From assembly GCA_051002015.1 (NCBI GenBank), contig JBPCMS010000081.1, positions 1 through 58,290 of the forward strand: 58,290 nt of DNA, given 5' to 3'. Made by a program: the position numbers and the translations under genes. The notes under the pieces are model-generated. The model had not been told where the DNA came from and searched no databases. It saw nothing but the letters and a program-made list of their open reading frames with translations. Shown here piece after piece: positions 26,841 through 34,598 of this stretch (position 1 is the stretch's first letter; every line of letters starts with the position of its first letter). Source of the stretch: JACDBE01 sp051002015. GTDB taxonomy: Bacteria > Actinomycetota > Acidimicrobiia > Spongiisociales > UBA5794.

Positions 26841-27716
26841 TCAGCGCCGCATGATCCGGACGATGGGGCCCTGACCGAAGAGGCGGCCGAACAGACCCAC
26901 GACCCCGCCCGGGTAGTCCACCAGGTCCGGATTGGCGAAGGCGTCGACGGCGCGTCCCACCGCCTCCTTGATCCGGTTCACCCACATCCTGATGCCGAGC
27001 AGCACCCCGCCACCGGTGATGGCAGTGACCGCGGCCCCGGCGGCAATGTCGTTCCAGCCGAGCCCGTCGGTGCCTGCGCCCGCCGCCGCCACCACGCCCC
27101 CAACGGCGGCGGCGGCGACGAGGAGTTGGATGCCGCGGCGGCGCAGCCTGCCGGTGTCCGCCGCAATCCGGACCAGCTGCTGGGTGTCGGTGGCGGGACG
27201 GACCACCGTGGTCACCTCCTCGACGCCGCGCAGCGTCCCGGACCCCTGGGCCATCCCCAGCTTCATCCGGGCGGTGGTGAGCAGGGCCGGATCGCGCTCC
27301 CACCGAGTACCGCTGACCGACTCCGACCGCTTGCGGAGCCCCTCATGGGTGCCCAGCCAGTTGTCGATGGCGGCCCGCACCCGGGCGGGATCGCCGGGGA
27401 TGATGGCCTGGGCGGTCACACCCTCGGGACCGATGAGCCGGTCGATCCAACCGGGCTCCTCGGTGTCGAGCCGGAGCAGCTCCTCGGCCAGCGCCTGCCT
27501 GAGATGGGCCGGATCGACCGACAGCTCGGCGGCGATGCGGCCCAGCATCTCGGAGTCGATGGTGTCCGCATTCGGGGATTGCTCCTGTGCCCGGAGGGCG
27601 ATGGCCCGCTCCAGCACCCGCTCCGCCTCGGGCACCGAGAGCTGATGCAACCGATCGGCCAGCGCCTCGGTCACCTCGGGCGGGATGGCGTCCCTCGGGG
27701 CGTGCTCCCTGTCCAT
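26841..27716 (-). CDS. Membrane protein of unknown function
   Basis: 291 residues. The N-terminal half is soluble and helical (PPEVTEALADRLHQLSVPEA, then a segment EMLGRIAAELSVDPAHLRQA that resembles a small helical DNA- or protein-binding module). The middle has a beta-rich part, and two Gly/Ala-rich hydrophobic segments lie around residues 195-215 and 225-245. A short basic tail ends RIMRR. I do not recognise a family. The ATG at 27716 follows a CATACT box by seven bases. Confidence 0.75.
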   Translation of the reverse strand: MDREHAPRDAIPPEVTEALADRLHQLSVPEAERVLERAIALRAQEQSPNADTIDSEMLGRIAAELSVDPAHLRQALAEELLRLDTEEPGWIDRLIGPEGVTAQAIIPGDPARVRAAIDNWLGTHEGLRKRSESVSGTRWERDPALLTTARMKLGMAQGSGTLRGVEEVTTVVRPATDTQQLVRIAADTGRLRRRGIQLLVAAAAVGGVVAAAGAGTDGLGWNDIAAGAAVTAITGGGVLLGIRMWVNRIKEAVGRAVDAFANPDLVDYPGGVVGLFGRLFGQGPIVRIMRR

Positions 27717-27756
27717 GCCCGCAAGTATGCCGTGCCGCCCGACCGTCGGCGATGGT

Positions 27757-28845
27757 TTAGGTGGCGGGACGGTGGGTGGCGGCGATCCGGCCCCCGCCCA
27801 GCACCTCGTCGCCCCGGTAGAACACCGCAGCCTGTCCCGGGGCCACCCCGAGCTGCGGGGTGGCGAACACCGCCCTCCACCCGTCGCCGTGTCGAGCGAT
27901 GGTGCCGGGAGCGGCTCGGGCCCGGTAACGGACCTTCACCTCAACCTCGACCGGCGCCTCGCCCGACACCGGGGGCGCACCCGACACGAAGGTGGCATCC
28001 GCAACGTCACAGCTGGCGGCCGCCAGGTCGTGACGCCGCCCGATCCGTACCGTCGCCGTTGCCGGGTCGATCCCGGTGACGTAGCGGGGACCGTCGGCGG
28101 CGGCGACCCCGATCCCCCGCCGCTGCCCGATGGTGAAGTCGATGGTCCCCCCGTGCTCGCCCACCCGCCGGCCGTCCTCATCGACGATGGGACCGGGCCG
28201 GGCCAGCTCGGGGCGCTCGCCCCGCAGGAACCGCCGGTAGTCGCCCTTGCCGATGAAGCACAGGTCCTGGCTGTCCGGCTTGGCGGCGGTGCGCAGCCCC
28301 AACTCGGCCGCCTTCTCCCGCACCTGGTGCTTGGTGAGGTGCCCCACCGGGAACCGGATCCGGGCCAGCTCGCCCTGGCCCAGCATGTGAAGCACGTACG
28401 ACTGGTCCTTGTCGGGATCGGCGGCGGTGCGCAGCGCCCACCGGCCGCCGATGCGTTCCGCCCGGGCGTGATGGCCGGTGGCCAGCAGGTCGCAACCGAG
28501 CGCCTCGGTGCGGTCGAGCAGCGCCGAGAACCGGACGGTGCGATTGCACTCGATGCACGGGTTGGGGGTCTCCCCTCGGGCGTATGCCTCGGCGAAGGGA
28601 TCCACCACCGCATGACGGAACCGGTCGACGTAGTCGAGCACGTAGTAGGGGACGTCGAGCTGGGCGGCGACCCGGCGGGCGTCCTCGGCGTCGCCAACGG
28701 TGCAGCACCCTGCGGTGGGCATCTCCCCCGACGGCCCCTCCCACTGCTTGAGGGTGACCCCGATGACATCGTGGCCCTGCTCCACCAGCAGGGCGGCGGC
28801 GACGGACGAGTCGACACCGCCCGACATGGCGACGAGCACCCTCAT
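27757..28845 (-). CDS. mnmA: tRNA-specific 2-thiouridylase
   Basis: 362-residue ATP-dependent enzyme that puts sulfur on U34 of tRNA-Lys, -Glu and -Gln. The PP-loop SGGVDSSVAA is at residues 8-17, and the catalytic cysteines are Cys97 (NPCIEC) and Cys196 (SQDLCFIGKGDY), matching E. coli Cys102 and Cys199. The ATG overlaps the stop of the cysteine desulfurase gene (ATGA), the expected sulfur donor. Confidence 0.95.
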   Translation of the reverse strand: MRVLVAMSGGVDSSVAAALLVEQGHDVIGVTLKQWEGPSGEMPTAGCCTVGDAEDARRVAAQLDVPYYVLDYVDRFRHAVVDPFAEAYARGETPNPCIECNRTVRFSALLDRTEALGCDLLATGHHARAERIGGRWALRTAADPDKDQSYVLHMLGQGELARIRFPVGHLTKHQVREKAAELGLRTAAKPDSQDLCFIGKGDYRRFLRGERPELARPGPIVDEDGRRVGEHGGTIDFTIGQRRGIGVAAADGPRYVTGIDPATATVRIGRRHDLAAASCDVADATFVSGAPPVSGEAPVEVEVKVRYRARAAPGTIARHGDGWRAVFATPQLGVAPGQAAVFYRGDEVLGGGRIAATHRPAT

Positions 28846-29987
28846 CGCAGTGTCCCCACCACGGCCGCCACCGCCTCTGCGGCGGCGATCCCGTCCTGCG
28901 GGCGGTCGGGCCAGCCGAAGCTGAACCGGACGCACTCGGCGGCGTGGTCCCGGGGCATCCCCATCGCGGTCAGGACGTGCGAGGGTCGGGTCGCCCCCGA
29001 CGAGCATGCCGACCCGGCCGAGGCGGCGATCCCGGCCTGGTCGAGCCTGACCAGCAGGGTGTCTGCCGGGATCCCGGGTACCCGTAGGTGGCTGATCTGA
29101 GGCAGGCGGTCCTCTCCGGGGACGGTGGGCACCACGTCGGGGACCAGCTCGGCCAGACGCCGCTCGAACCCGTCACGGGCGGCCCCCACCCGGGCGCGGA
29201 ACCCCTCCCGGTCGGCGGCGGCCGCCTCCATGGCGGCCACCATCCCCACGATCCCGGCCACATCGACGGTCCCCGAGCGCCGCCCCAGCTCCTGTCCGCC
29301 ACCATGGATCACCGGCTCGAGGTGGACCCCGGCGGGGACGACCAGCAGCCCCACCCCCTTGGGTCCCCCGAGCTTGTGCCCGCTGAGCGTGATCAGATCG
29401 GCGGCGGTCTCGTCCACGGTGACCGGATCGGCGCTGAAGGCCTGGATGGCGTCGGTGTGGACCAGCACCCGCGGCGATGCGGAGCGGACCGCCTCGGCGA
29501 TCTTGCGCACCGGCTGGCGAGCCCCTGTCTCGTTGTTGGCGGCCATCACGGAGACCACCGCGGTATCGCTCGACACCGCATCGGCCAGGTCGGCCGGGTC
29601 GACCACCCCGGTGGGCCCCACCGGGACGACGGTGACCGCCCCACCCATCCGCACCACGAAGCGGGCGCAGGCCAGCACCGCCTCGTGCTCGACGGCGGTG
29701 GTGACCACTCCGCCGCCGCCCGGTGTGGGGGCGAGGGCGGAGCCGGCGATGGCGAGGTTGTCGGACTCGGTGCCCCCACCGGTGAACACCACGTCGAGCG
29801 GTCGGGCGGCGCCGAGCAGTGCGGCGGCCCGTTCCCTGGCTTCCTCGACGGCGTTCTTGGCGCGCCGCGACACGGCGTGGATCCCCGACGGGTTGCCGAA
29901 GATCTCCCCCAGATAGGGGGTCATCGCCTCCAGCACCTCGGGGCGGGGCGGCGTGGTGGCGGCGTGGTCGAGGTACCGATCCTCCAT
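28842..29987 (-). CDS. iscS: Cysteine desulfurase, IscS/NifS type
   Basis: 381-residue PLP enzyme that takes sulfur from cysteine for tRNA thiolation and Fe-S clusters. YLDHAATTPPRPEV at the start, VEHEAVL with the conserved His, the PLP lysine Lys205 in SGHKLGGPKG, and the active-site Cys328 in SAGSACSSGA. Its direct coupling to mnmA makes tRNA thiolation the likely main task; a NifU-type scaffold gene is 3 kb away. A structured stretch ending in a terminator lies upstream (30035-30265). Confidence 0.92.
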   Translation of the reverse strand: MEDRYLDHAATTPPRPEVLEAMTPYLGEIFGNPSGIHAVSRRAKNAVEEARERAAALLGAARPLDVVFTGGGTESDNLAIAGSALAPTPGGGGVVTTAVEHEAVLACARFVVRMGGAVTVVPVGPTGVVDPADLADAVSSDTAVVSVMAANNETGARQPVRKIAEAVRSASPRVLVHTDAIQAFSADPVTVDETAADLITLSGHKLGGPKGVGLLVVPAGVHLEPVIHGGGQELGRRSGTVDVAGIVGMVAAMEAAAADREGFRARVGAARDGFERRLAELVPDVVPTVPGEDRLPQISHLRVPGIPADTLLVRLDQAGIAASAGSACSSGATRPSHVLTAMGMPRDHAAECVRFSFGWPDRPQDGIAAAEAVAAVVGTLR

Positions 29988-30034
29988 AGTGAATCAGTCT
30001 GCCAGGTCGGGCGCCGGACGGGGTCTCCCGGGAG

Positions 30035-30072
30035 CAAAGGGAAAGGGGGCCCGTGGTGACACAGGCCCCCTT
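30035..30072 (-). terminator. Rho-independent terminator
   Basis: On the minus strand, stem AAGGGGGCC with GGCCCCCTT and a 12-base loop, followed by TTTCCCTTT. It lies 56-85 bases before the iscS start. Confidence 0.55.
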
Positions 30073-30265
30073 CCGTCGGGTCGGTGGAATCCGTCAGGGG
30101 GGCTAGCCAGACCCACCGACCCGGCGGGCCTCAAACCGATCGAAGCGAGCGAGGGGACCCGCCACACCGCCTGCGGGAATCGTCTCGGACCTGTCCCCCC
30201 GTACACACCCTCAATCACCCCCTGTGCGCCCCCGGCCCGGGCCCTGCTCGGCCCTTCGTCGTCCA
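30035..30265 (-). ncRNA. Possible structured RNA upstream of iscS
   Basis: The 323 bases between the divergent starts at 29987 and 30311 contain no credible protein gene but nested perfect stems: 30077-30087 with 30113-30123 (GGGTCGGTGG arm), 30123-30132 with 30151-30163 (GGCGGGcCTC pairing GAG...CCCGCC), and a terminator hairpin at 30043-30072. The terminator has a T-rich tail only on the minus strand, so an RNA transcribed toward iscS is the best reading. A TAGCTT box at 30265-30270 could start it. I found no match by eye to RNase P, tmRNA, SRP, T-box or a known riboswitch. It may be a separate small RNA or an attenuator for iscS-mnmA. Confidence 0.4.
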
Positions 30266-30298
30266 AGCTATCACCCGACGGGCACCGACGTCGACCCC

Positions 30299-30304
30299 TA
30301 CGCT
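30299..30304 (+). promoter_or_regulatory. -10 box of a leaderless promoter
   Basis: TACGCT, six bases before the ATG at 30311. Confidence 0.5.
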
Positions 30305-30310
30305 GCCCTC

Positions 30311-30751
30311 ATGGCCGGTGGCGGCGCCATCCGCATCGAGCAGCTGGTCGGAGCACGCCGCGCCGCGGTGTGGGATGACCTGTGCGATCTGGCCTCCCAC
30401 GGCGAATGGATGCTCGACGCCGCAACCGTCACCGTCCACGGCGAGGGCGCACCCGGGTTGGGAACCCGACTCGAGGTGCTCACCCGGATCGGCCCGCTGC
30501 GCACCGCCGACCACATGGTGGTGACCGGATGGGAACCGCCCCGCCGGATGGCGGTCCGCCACCGGGGTCTGGTCGGCGGCGATGGCGAGTTCACCCTCGA
30601 CGACCGCGGCGACTCCACCCTGGTGCGCTGGACCGAGCGCCTCGAGTTTCCCTGGGTGTTCGGTGGCCCGGTAGGCGCCATGGCCGCCCGCCCCATACTG
30701 GTGGCGGTGTGGCGCCGCAACCTGCGGCGCTTCGCCGCCCGCTTCGGGTAG
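30311..30751 (+). CDS. SRPBCC (START-like) family protein
   Basis: 146-residue soluble protein with the pattern of the polyketide cyclase/START-like fold: a first strand and helix (IRIEQLVGARRAAVWDDLCD), then alternating strands (TRLEVLTRIGPLRTADHMVV, RRMAVRHRGL, GEFTLDDRGDSTLVRWTERL), and a long C-terminal helix ending LRRFAARFG. Such proteins bind small hydrophobic ligands. The ligand is unknown. Leaderless start at 30311; single gene. Confidence 0.75.
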   Translation: MAGGGAIRIEQLVGARRAAVWDDLCDLASHGEWMLDAATVTVHGEGAPGLGTRLEVLTRIGPLRTADHMVVTGWEPPRRMAVRHRGLVGGDGEFTLDDRGDSTLVRWTERLEFPWVFGGPVGAMAARPILVAVWRRNLRRFAARFG

Positions 30752-30845
30752 ATCGCCCGTCTCCCCGGGTCGGAGCCTCGCGGCCCGGCATCCATCTTTC
30801 GCGTCTTCTTGACAGGGAGGGTCACGGTCGGGTGACGGACTCCGG

Positions 30846-31613
30846 TCAGGCTCCGGTGAACTCGGGCGTCTCCTTGGCCACGAAGGCGAGGATCCCGGCC
30901 CTGGCGTCCTCGGTGCCGAACACCCGGTCGAAGGCCTCCCGTTCCACCGCCAGGGCGTCCCCGATGGGAAGACCCCAGCCGCCGCCCATCGCCCGTTTCA
31001 CCGCCCCGTACGCCTTGGTGGGGCCGGTCGCCCACCGGACGGCGTCCTCCATGGCGACGGCGACCAGCTCGGCTGCGGGGACCACCTTGTCCGCCAGCCC
31101 GAGGGCGAGCGCCTCGTCGGCGGCGACGTGGCGGCCGGACAAGTTGAGTGTCTTGGCCGCCTGGTAACCGATGAGCCGGGGCAGCCGCTGGGTTCCCCCG
31201 GCGCCCGGGATGATCCCGAGCAGGATCTCGGGCTGGCCCACCTTGGCGTCCTCGGCCAGGTACCGAAAGTCGGCCCCCATCGCCAGCTCGAGCCCCCCGC
31301 CGAGGGCGTAGCCGGGGATGGCGGCGATGGTCGGCTTGTCGAGCCCCTCGAGACGGTGCACGGCTTCGGCCAGACCGGTCGCCTGCGGCTCCGGGTCGTC
31401 GCCGTCGAAGGCTTCGACGAACCGGGTGATGTCGGCGCCGGCGGCGAAGTGCCGGTTCCCGGTGATCACCACGGCCCTGACGGCATCGTCCTCGGCCTCG
31501 CCGATGGCGGCGTCGACATCCGCGATCAGCTCGGCGTTGAGGGCATTGACCGGTGGTCGGTTGAGGGTGATCCGGGCGACGGCGCCCTCGACGGCGTACT
31601 CGACAAGGCTCAC
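30846..31613 (-). CDS. Enoyl-CoA hydratase/isomerase family protein
   Basis: 255-residue crotonase-fold enzyme. The oxyanion-hole segments GNRHFAAGADIT and IPGYALGGGLELAMGADFRY and the two acid residues Glu109 and Glu129 (in GQPEILLGIIPGAGGTQRL), 20 residues apart as in true enoyl-CoA hydratases, are all present, so hydration of 2-enoyl-CoA in fatty-acid or amino-acid breakdown is likely. The GTG at 31613 has GGGAG five bases upstream. It follows meaB on the same strand with repeat A4 between them. Confidence 0.9.
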   Translation of the reverse strand: MSLVEYAVEGAVARITLNRPPVNALNAELIADVDAAIGEAEDDAVRAVVITGNRHFAAGADITRFVEAFDGDDPEPQATGLAEAVHRLEGLDKPTIAAIPGYALGGGLELAMGADFRYLAEDAKVGQPEILLGIIPGAGGTQRLPRLIGYQAAKTLNLSGRHVAADEALALGLADKVVPAAELVAVAMEDAVRWATGPTKAYGAVKRAMGGGWGLPIGDALAVEREAFDRVFGTEDARAGILAFVAKETPEFTGA

Positions 31614-31681
31614 GGCTGCTCCCGTTCTGTGCGGCGACCTGGCGAGGCAGGCTACCCGGGCGGGGTGGTGCTGGCCCACAC

Positions 31682-31734
31682 GGCAAACTTTGAGCGTCTC
31701 ACCCCGCCAGGCAGTGTCACACGCTCAAAGTTCC
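31682..31734 (+). repeat. Family A palindromic repeat, copy A4
   Basis: GGCAAACTTTGAGCGTCTC at the left and ACGCTCAAAGTTCCG at the right, the same layout as A1-A3 but about 20 kb away. The last 18 bases of meaB lie inside it. Confidence 0.8.
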
Positions 31735-32694
31735 GTCTCGTCGGGGCCGCGCCATGTCGGTGATCTCCCGAGCGGCCGTCCACGGGTCGACCTCCCGGGC
31801 CACCACCCGGTCGATGATGCGATGCCAGGTCTTGTCGTCGATGCCACCTCGCACCCGGCGGCGCACCGTGTTGATCACCTCGGCCCTGACCTCCTGGACC
31901 AGCCGGGCTCGGCGCAGCGCCTGCAGCTCGCCGTTCTCGAGCAGGTGGCGCCGGTGGGCGGCGATGGCGTTCCACAGGTCGGCGACCCCCTCGCCGCTCT
32001 CGGCAACGGTGGGGACGATGGGCGGCTGCCATCCGTGGGCCCCGCCCAGCTCGAGCATCTGGCGCAGGTCACGCACCGTCTCCTTCACCCCGGGCCGGTC
32101 GGCCTTGTTGACGACGAACACGTCGCCGATCTCGAGCAGCCCCGCCTTGGCCGCCTGGATGCTGTCCCCCCACCGGGGGTTGACCACCACCACGGTGGTA
32201 TCGGTGTTGCCGGCGATGTCGACCTCGGCCTGCCCCACCCCCACCGTCTCCACCAGGATCTCGGAGAACCCGATCCCGTCGAGCACGGCCAGGCAGCGCG
32301 GCGTCGCCTCGGAGATCCCGCCGAGGTGGCCCCGGGTGGCGAGCGAGCGGATGTAGACGCCGGGGTCGTCGGTGTGGTCCTGCATCCGCACCCGGTCGCC
32401 GAGGATGGCGCCACCGGAGAACGGGCTCGACGGGTCGACGGCGACCACCGCCACCGACGACCCCTCGGTGCGGATCCGGCCGATGAGCCCGCTGGTCAGG
32501 GTCGACTTCCCGGCCCCGGGGGCGCCGGTGAGCCCGACGGTCCAGCCCCGCCCGGTGTCGCTGAACAGCGTGGCCAGGACCCGTCGCCCCGCCTCGCCAT
32601 CGGCCTCCACCAAGGTGAGCAGCCGGGCCAGCGAGCGCCGATCACCGCCGCGAGCGGCGGCGATCAGGACGACGGGATCGGACGGGGTGGCCAT
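31717..32694 (-). CDS. meaB: Methylmalonyl-CoA mutase-associated GTPase MeaB
   Basis: 325-residue G3E GTPase that guards and loads the adenosylcobalamin enzyme methylmalonyl-CoA mutase. P-loop GLTGAPGAGKSTLT near residues 54-67, the switch region VDPSSPFSGGAILGDRVRM, the conserved TVGVGQAEVDIA, and NKAD as G4 motif; C-terminal helices for dimerisation. The mutase is not in the window. The final residues after PRRDGT are coded by repeat A4, so the natural end may have been replaced. A TATCCT box lies seven bases before the ATG. Confidence 0.93.
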   Translation of the reverse strand: MATPSDPVVLIAAARGGDRRSLARLLTLVEADGEAGRRVLATLFSDTGRGWTVGLTGAPGAGKSTLTSGLIGRIRTEGSSVAVVAVDPSSPFSGGAILGDRVRMQDHTDDPGVYIRSLATRGHLGGISEATPRCLAVLDGIGFSEILVETVGVGQAEVDIAGNTDTTVVVVNPRWGDSIQAAKAGLLEIGDVFVVNKADRPGVKETVRDLRQMLELGGAHGWQPPIVPTVAESGEGVADLWNAIAAHRRHLLENGELQALRRARLVQEVRAEVINTVRRRVRGGIDDKTWHRIIDRVVAREVDPWTAAREITDMARPRRDGTLSV

Positions 32695-32701
32695 CGCCGG
32701 G

Positions 32702-32707
32702 AGGATA
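32702..32707 (-). promoter_or_regulatory. -10 box of meaB
   Basis: TATCCT on the minus strand, seven bases before the ATG at 32694; fits a leaderless transcript. Confidence 0.55.
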
Positions 32708-32795
32708 CCGACGGGTGCCGACGGCCGGTTTGTCCCGGCTCGGTGGGGCCGTTGGTCAGGGAAGCCGCCTCATCGAAGAATTGGCCGGAACGATC

Positions 32796-33122
32796 TCAGA
32801 CGGCGATGACCTCTTCGACCCCGGGGACCCGGTCGCGCAGGATGCGCTCGATCCCGGCGGTCAGGGTCATCGTCGACATCGGGCAGCCCCCGCAGGCGCC
32901 GACCAGCTGGAGGGTGACCTTGCCGCCGTTGGTGCCGAGCAGGATCAGGTCGCCGCCATCCGACTGCAGCGCCGGCCGGATGTACTCCAGCGTCTCCTGG
33001 AGGATGCCCAGGTCGATGTTGCTGGCGCCGGTGGGGGCATCGGATGGATCTGCGGGCGGGCCCATCTCGATGACCGAGCCGGTGATCTTGGGTGCGGTGA
33101 TGGTGTCGGGGGTGTCAGTCAT
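32796..33122 (-). CDS. NifU C-terminal-type Fe-S scaffold
   Basis: 108-residue protein with an NFU domain: LGILQETLEYIRPALQSDGG, then GKVTLQLVGACGGCPMST with Cys77 and Cys80, the pair that holds a bridging [4Fe-4S] cluster between two subunits, then TAGIERILRDRVPGVEEVIA. The first 35 residues are a Pro-rich linker. It probably delivers clusters to target enzymes. Its ATG overlaps a possible 14-codon leader ORF. Confidence 0.9.
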   Translation of the reverse strand: MTDTPDTITAPKITGSVIEMGPPADPSDAPTGASNIDLGILQETLEYIRPALQSDGGDLILLGTNGGKVTLQLVGACGGCPMSTMTLTAGIERILRDRVPGVEEVIAV

Positions 33123-33159
33123 GTGTCTCTGGTGGCAACCGGCTCGGGCCCGGTCGCAT
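33115..33159 (-). CDS. Possible leader peptide before the NifU-type gene
   Basis: Fourteen codons (MRPGPSRLPPETHD) ending with a TGA that lies at the second codon of the NifU-type gene, in another frame. A TAGCCT -10 box on the minus strand (33170-33175) ends ten bases before its ATG, as in the leaderless genes here. The following gene has no good ribosome binding site, so coupling through this peptide is plausible but unproven. Confidence 0.3.
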   Translation of the reverse strand: MRPGPSRLPPETHD

Positions 33160-33215
33160 TCCCACCATCAGGCTAGGAGAAATGGTGTGCGGCGGGGAAT
33201 CGTGTATCAACACGG

Positions 33216-34598
33216 TCAACGGAAGCGGATCCTCCACGTCCGGTCGGCATCGAACTCTGGGAACTCGGCGGGTCGGAGCCGGACCAGGCCGCCCTCGTCC
33301 GTCAGCCTCCAGGACCCGGCGCGCAGGGCGAGGCCGGAGGCCTCGAACGGCCCGGTGGCGACCAGCCGCAGGATGTCCTGTCCCCAGTCGAGCCCGACCC
33401 GCACCCGCTCGGGGATGAACCCGGCGCCGTTCTCGGGGACCAGGCCGTTGTAGTAGTGGGCCAGGATCTCGCCGGCAGAGGCGCCGTCGAGTCCCATGGC
33501 GTATGCGCCGTATTGGCTCATCCCCACCGAGTGGCCCCAGCCTTCGCCGATGAAGGTGACCCGGCCGACGCCGAGCACATCCTCGGGCGGGATCCCGAGG
33601 GGAAGCCCCAGGATGGGTGCCGGGGTGTACCCGATCTCGAAGGTGTAGGAGAGGATCGTCTGCGGCCAGCGGTTGCCGTCCGGCCTTCTCGCCGGGAGCG
33701 CCGCCGGGTAGAACACCGGCCCGTACCGGTTGAAGCCGGAGCGCACGTCGGCCACCGGGATCTCGATACGGTCGAGTCCCTCCACCACCAAGGTCGCCGT
33801 CCCCTCCCCAACGGGAGGCGTCACCACGGCCATGGTGTCGACCCGGGACCCGATGGGGTGGCCGGCCGCCGCCATGATCCGGCGGAACTGGCTCAGGTCG
33901 ACGCTCACCTCCCACCGAGCGAACGGCGTCACCGCGGCCTCGGGGGACGGCGCCCCCACCAGGTACGCCTTGGGATCGCCCCCGAAGATGTCCTGCACCG
34001 GCCGGGTCCTCGATCCTGCGCTGGACGAATACAGGGCCTGGTCCTGCTCCCTTCCGTGAAACGGGACCTGGTCGGTGGTGGCGGCCACCGCCGCCACCCA
34101 ACGCCCGCCGTCGCTCTGATCGACCAGCCCCGACCCGGCGTAGACCTGGCACTGGTCGGTGGCGCAGATGTCGAACCCGTAGGCGGTGCCGGTTGAGGAG
34201 CGGCCCTGGGCCAGGGTCCAGGCCAGGTAGGTGCGGGCGGCCACCGCCTGGGCCTGCAACGTCGCCGCCGGCCACGAGAACGGCACCTCGGCGATCCCGG
34301 CCAGGTAGCCGTCGAGGCCCACCTCCTCGACCAGGGCGAGCCCGTCACCATGGGCGGACACCTCGAGCACCCCTGCGTAACGGTGGTCGCCGATGACGAA
34401 CTCGGTGCCCGGTGCCGGGATCAGCGAGACCGACGACGATTCCGGGACCAGCTCCCCGCCCGGCTGGGCGGCGGCGGACCCGACGGGGAACATGGCCATG
34501 GCGCCGGCCCCCAACGCCAGACCCAGGACGGCGACCGACCACCTCGACGCCACGGGAGGGCGCCGCCCCACTCGGCGACCAACCCGCCCCGGAGTCAC
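33216..34598 (-). CDS. Secreted SpoIID/LytB-domain protein
   Basis: 460-residue exported protein with a signal peptide (arginine-rich start, hydrophobic core near residues 20-38, AAA-like cleavage region). VPFSWPAATLQAQAVAARTYLAW and GEGWGHSVGMSQYGAYAM are the two signature blocks of SpoIID/LytB domain proteins, which act as lytic enzymes or lytic-enzyme helpers on glycan strands without stem peptides. The organism is probably not a spore former; such proteins are frequent in actinobacteria. The GTG start overlaps the murA stop (GTGA), so it is co-expressed with cell-wall synthesis. Confidence 0.87.
   Translation of the reverse strand: MTPGRVGRRVGRRPPVASRWSVAVLGLALGAGAMAMFPVGSAAAQPGGELVPESSSVSLIPAPGTEFVIGDHRYAGVLEVSAHGDGLALVEEVGLDGYLAGIAEVPFSWPAATLQAQAVAARTYLAWTLAQGRSSTGTAYGFDICATDQCQVYAGSGLVDQSDGGRWVAAVAATTDQVPFHGREQDQALYSSSAGSRTRPVQDIFGGDPKAYLVGAPSPEAAVTPFARWEVSVDLSQFRRIMAAAGHPIGSRVDTMAVVTPPVGEGTATLVVEGLDRIEIPVADVRSGFNRYGPVFYPAALPARRPDGNRWPQTILSYTFEIGYTPAPILGLPLGIPPEDVLGVGRVTFIGEGWGHSVGMSQYGAYAMGLDGASAGEILAHYYNGLVPENGAGFIPERVRVGLDWGQDILRLVATGPFEASGLALRAGSWRLTDEGGLVRLRPAEFPEFDADRTWRIRFR

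Noticed and set aside
30809..30814. Perfect TTGACA -35 box on the plus strand
   Set aside because: No -10 box at 16-18 bases, and it points into the 3' end of the enoyl-CoA hydratase gene on the other strand.
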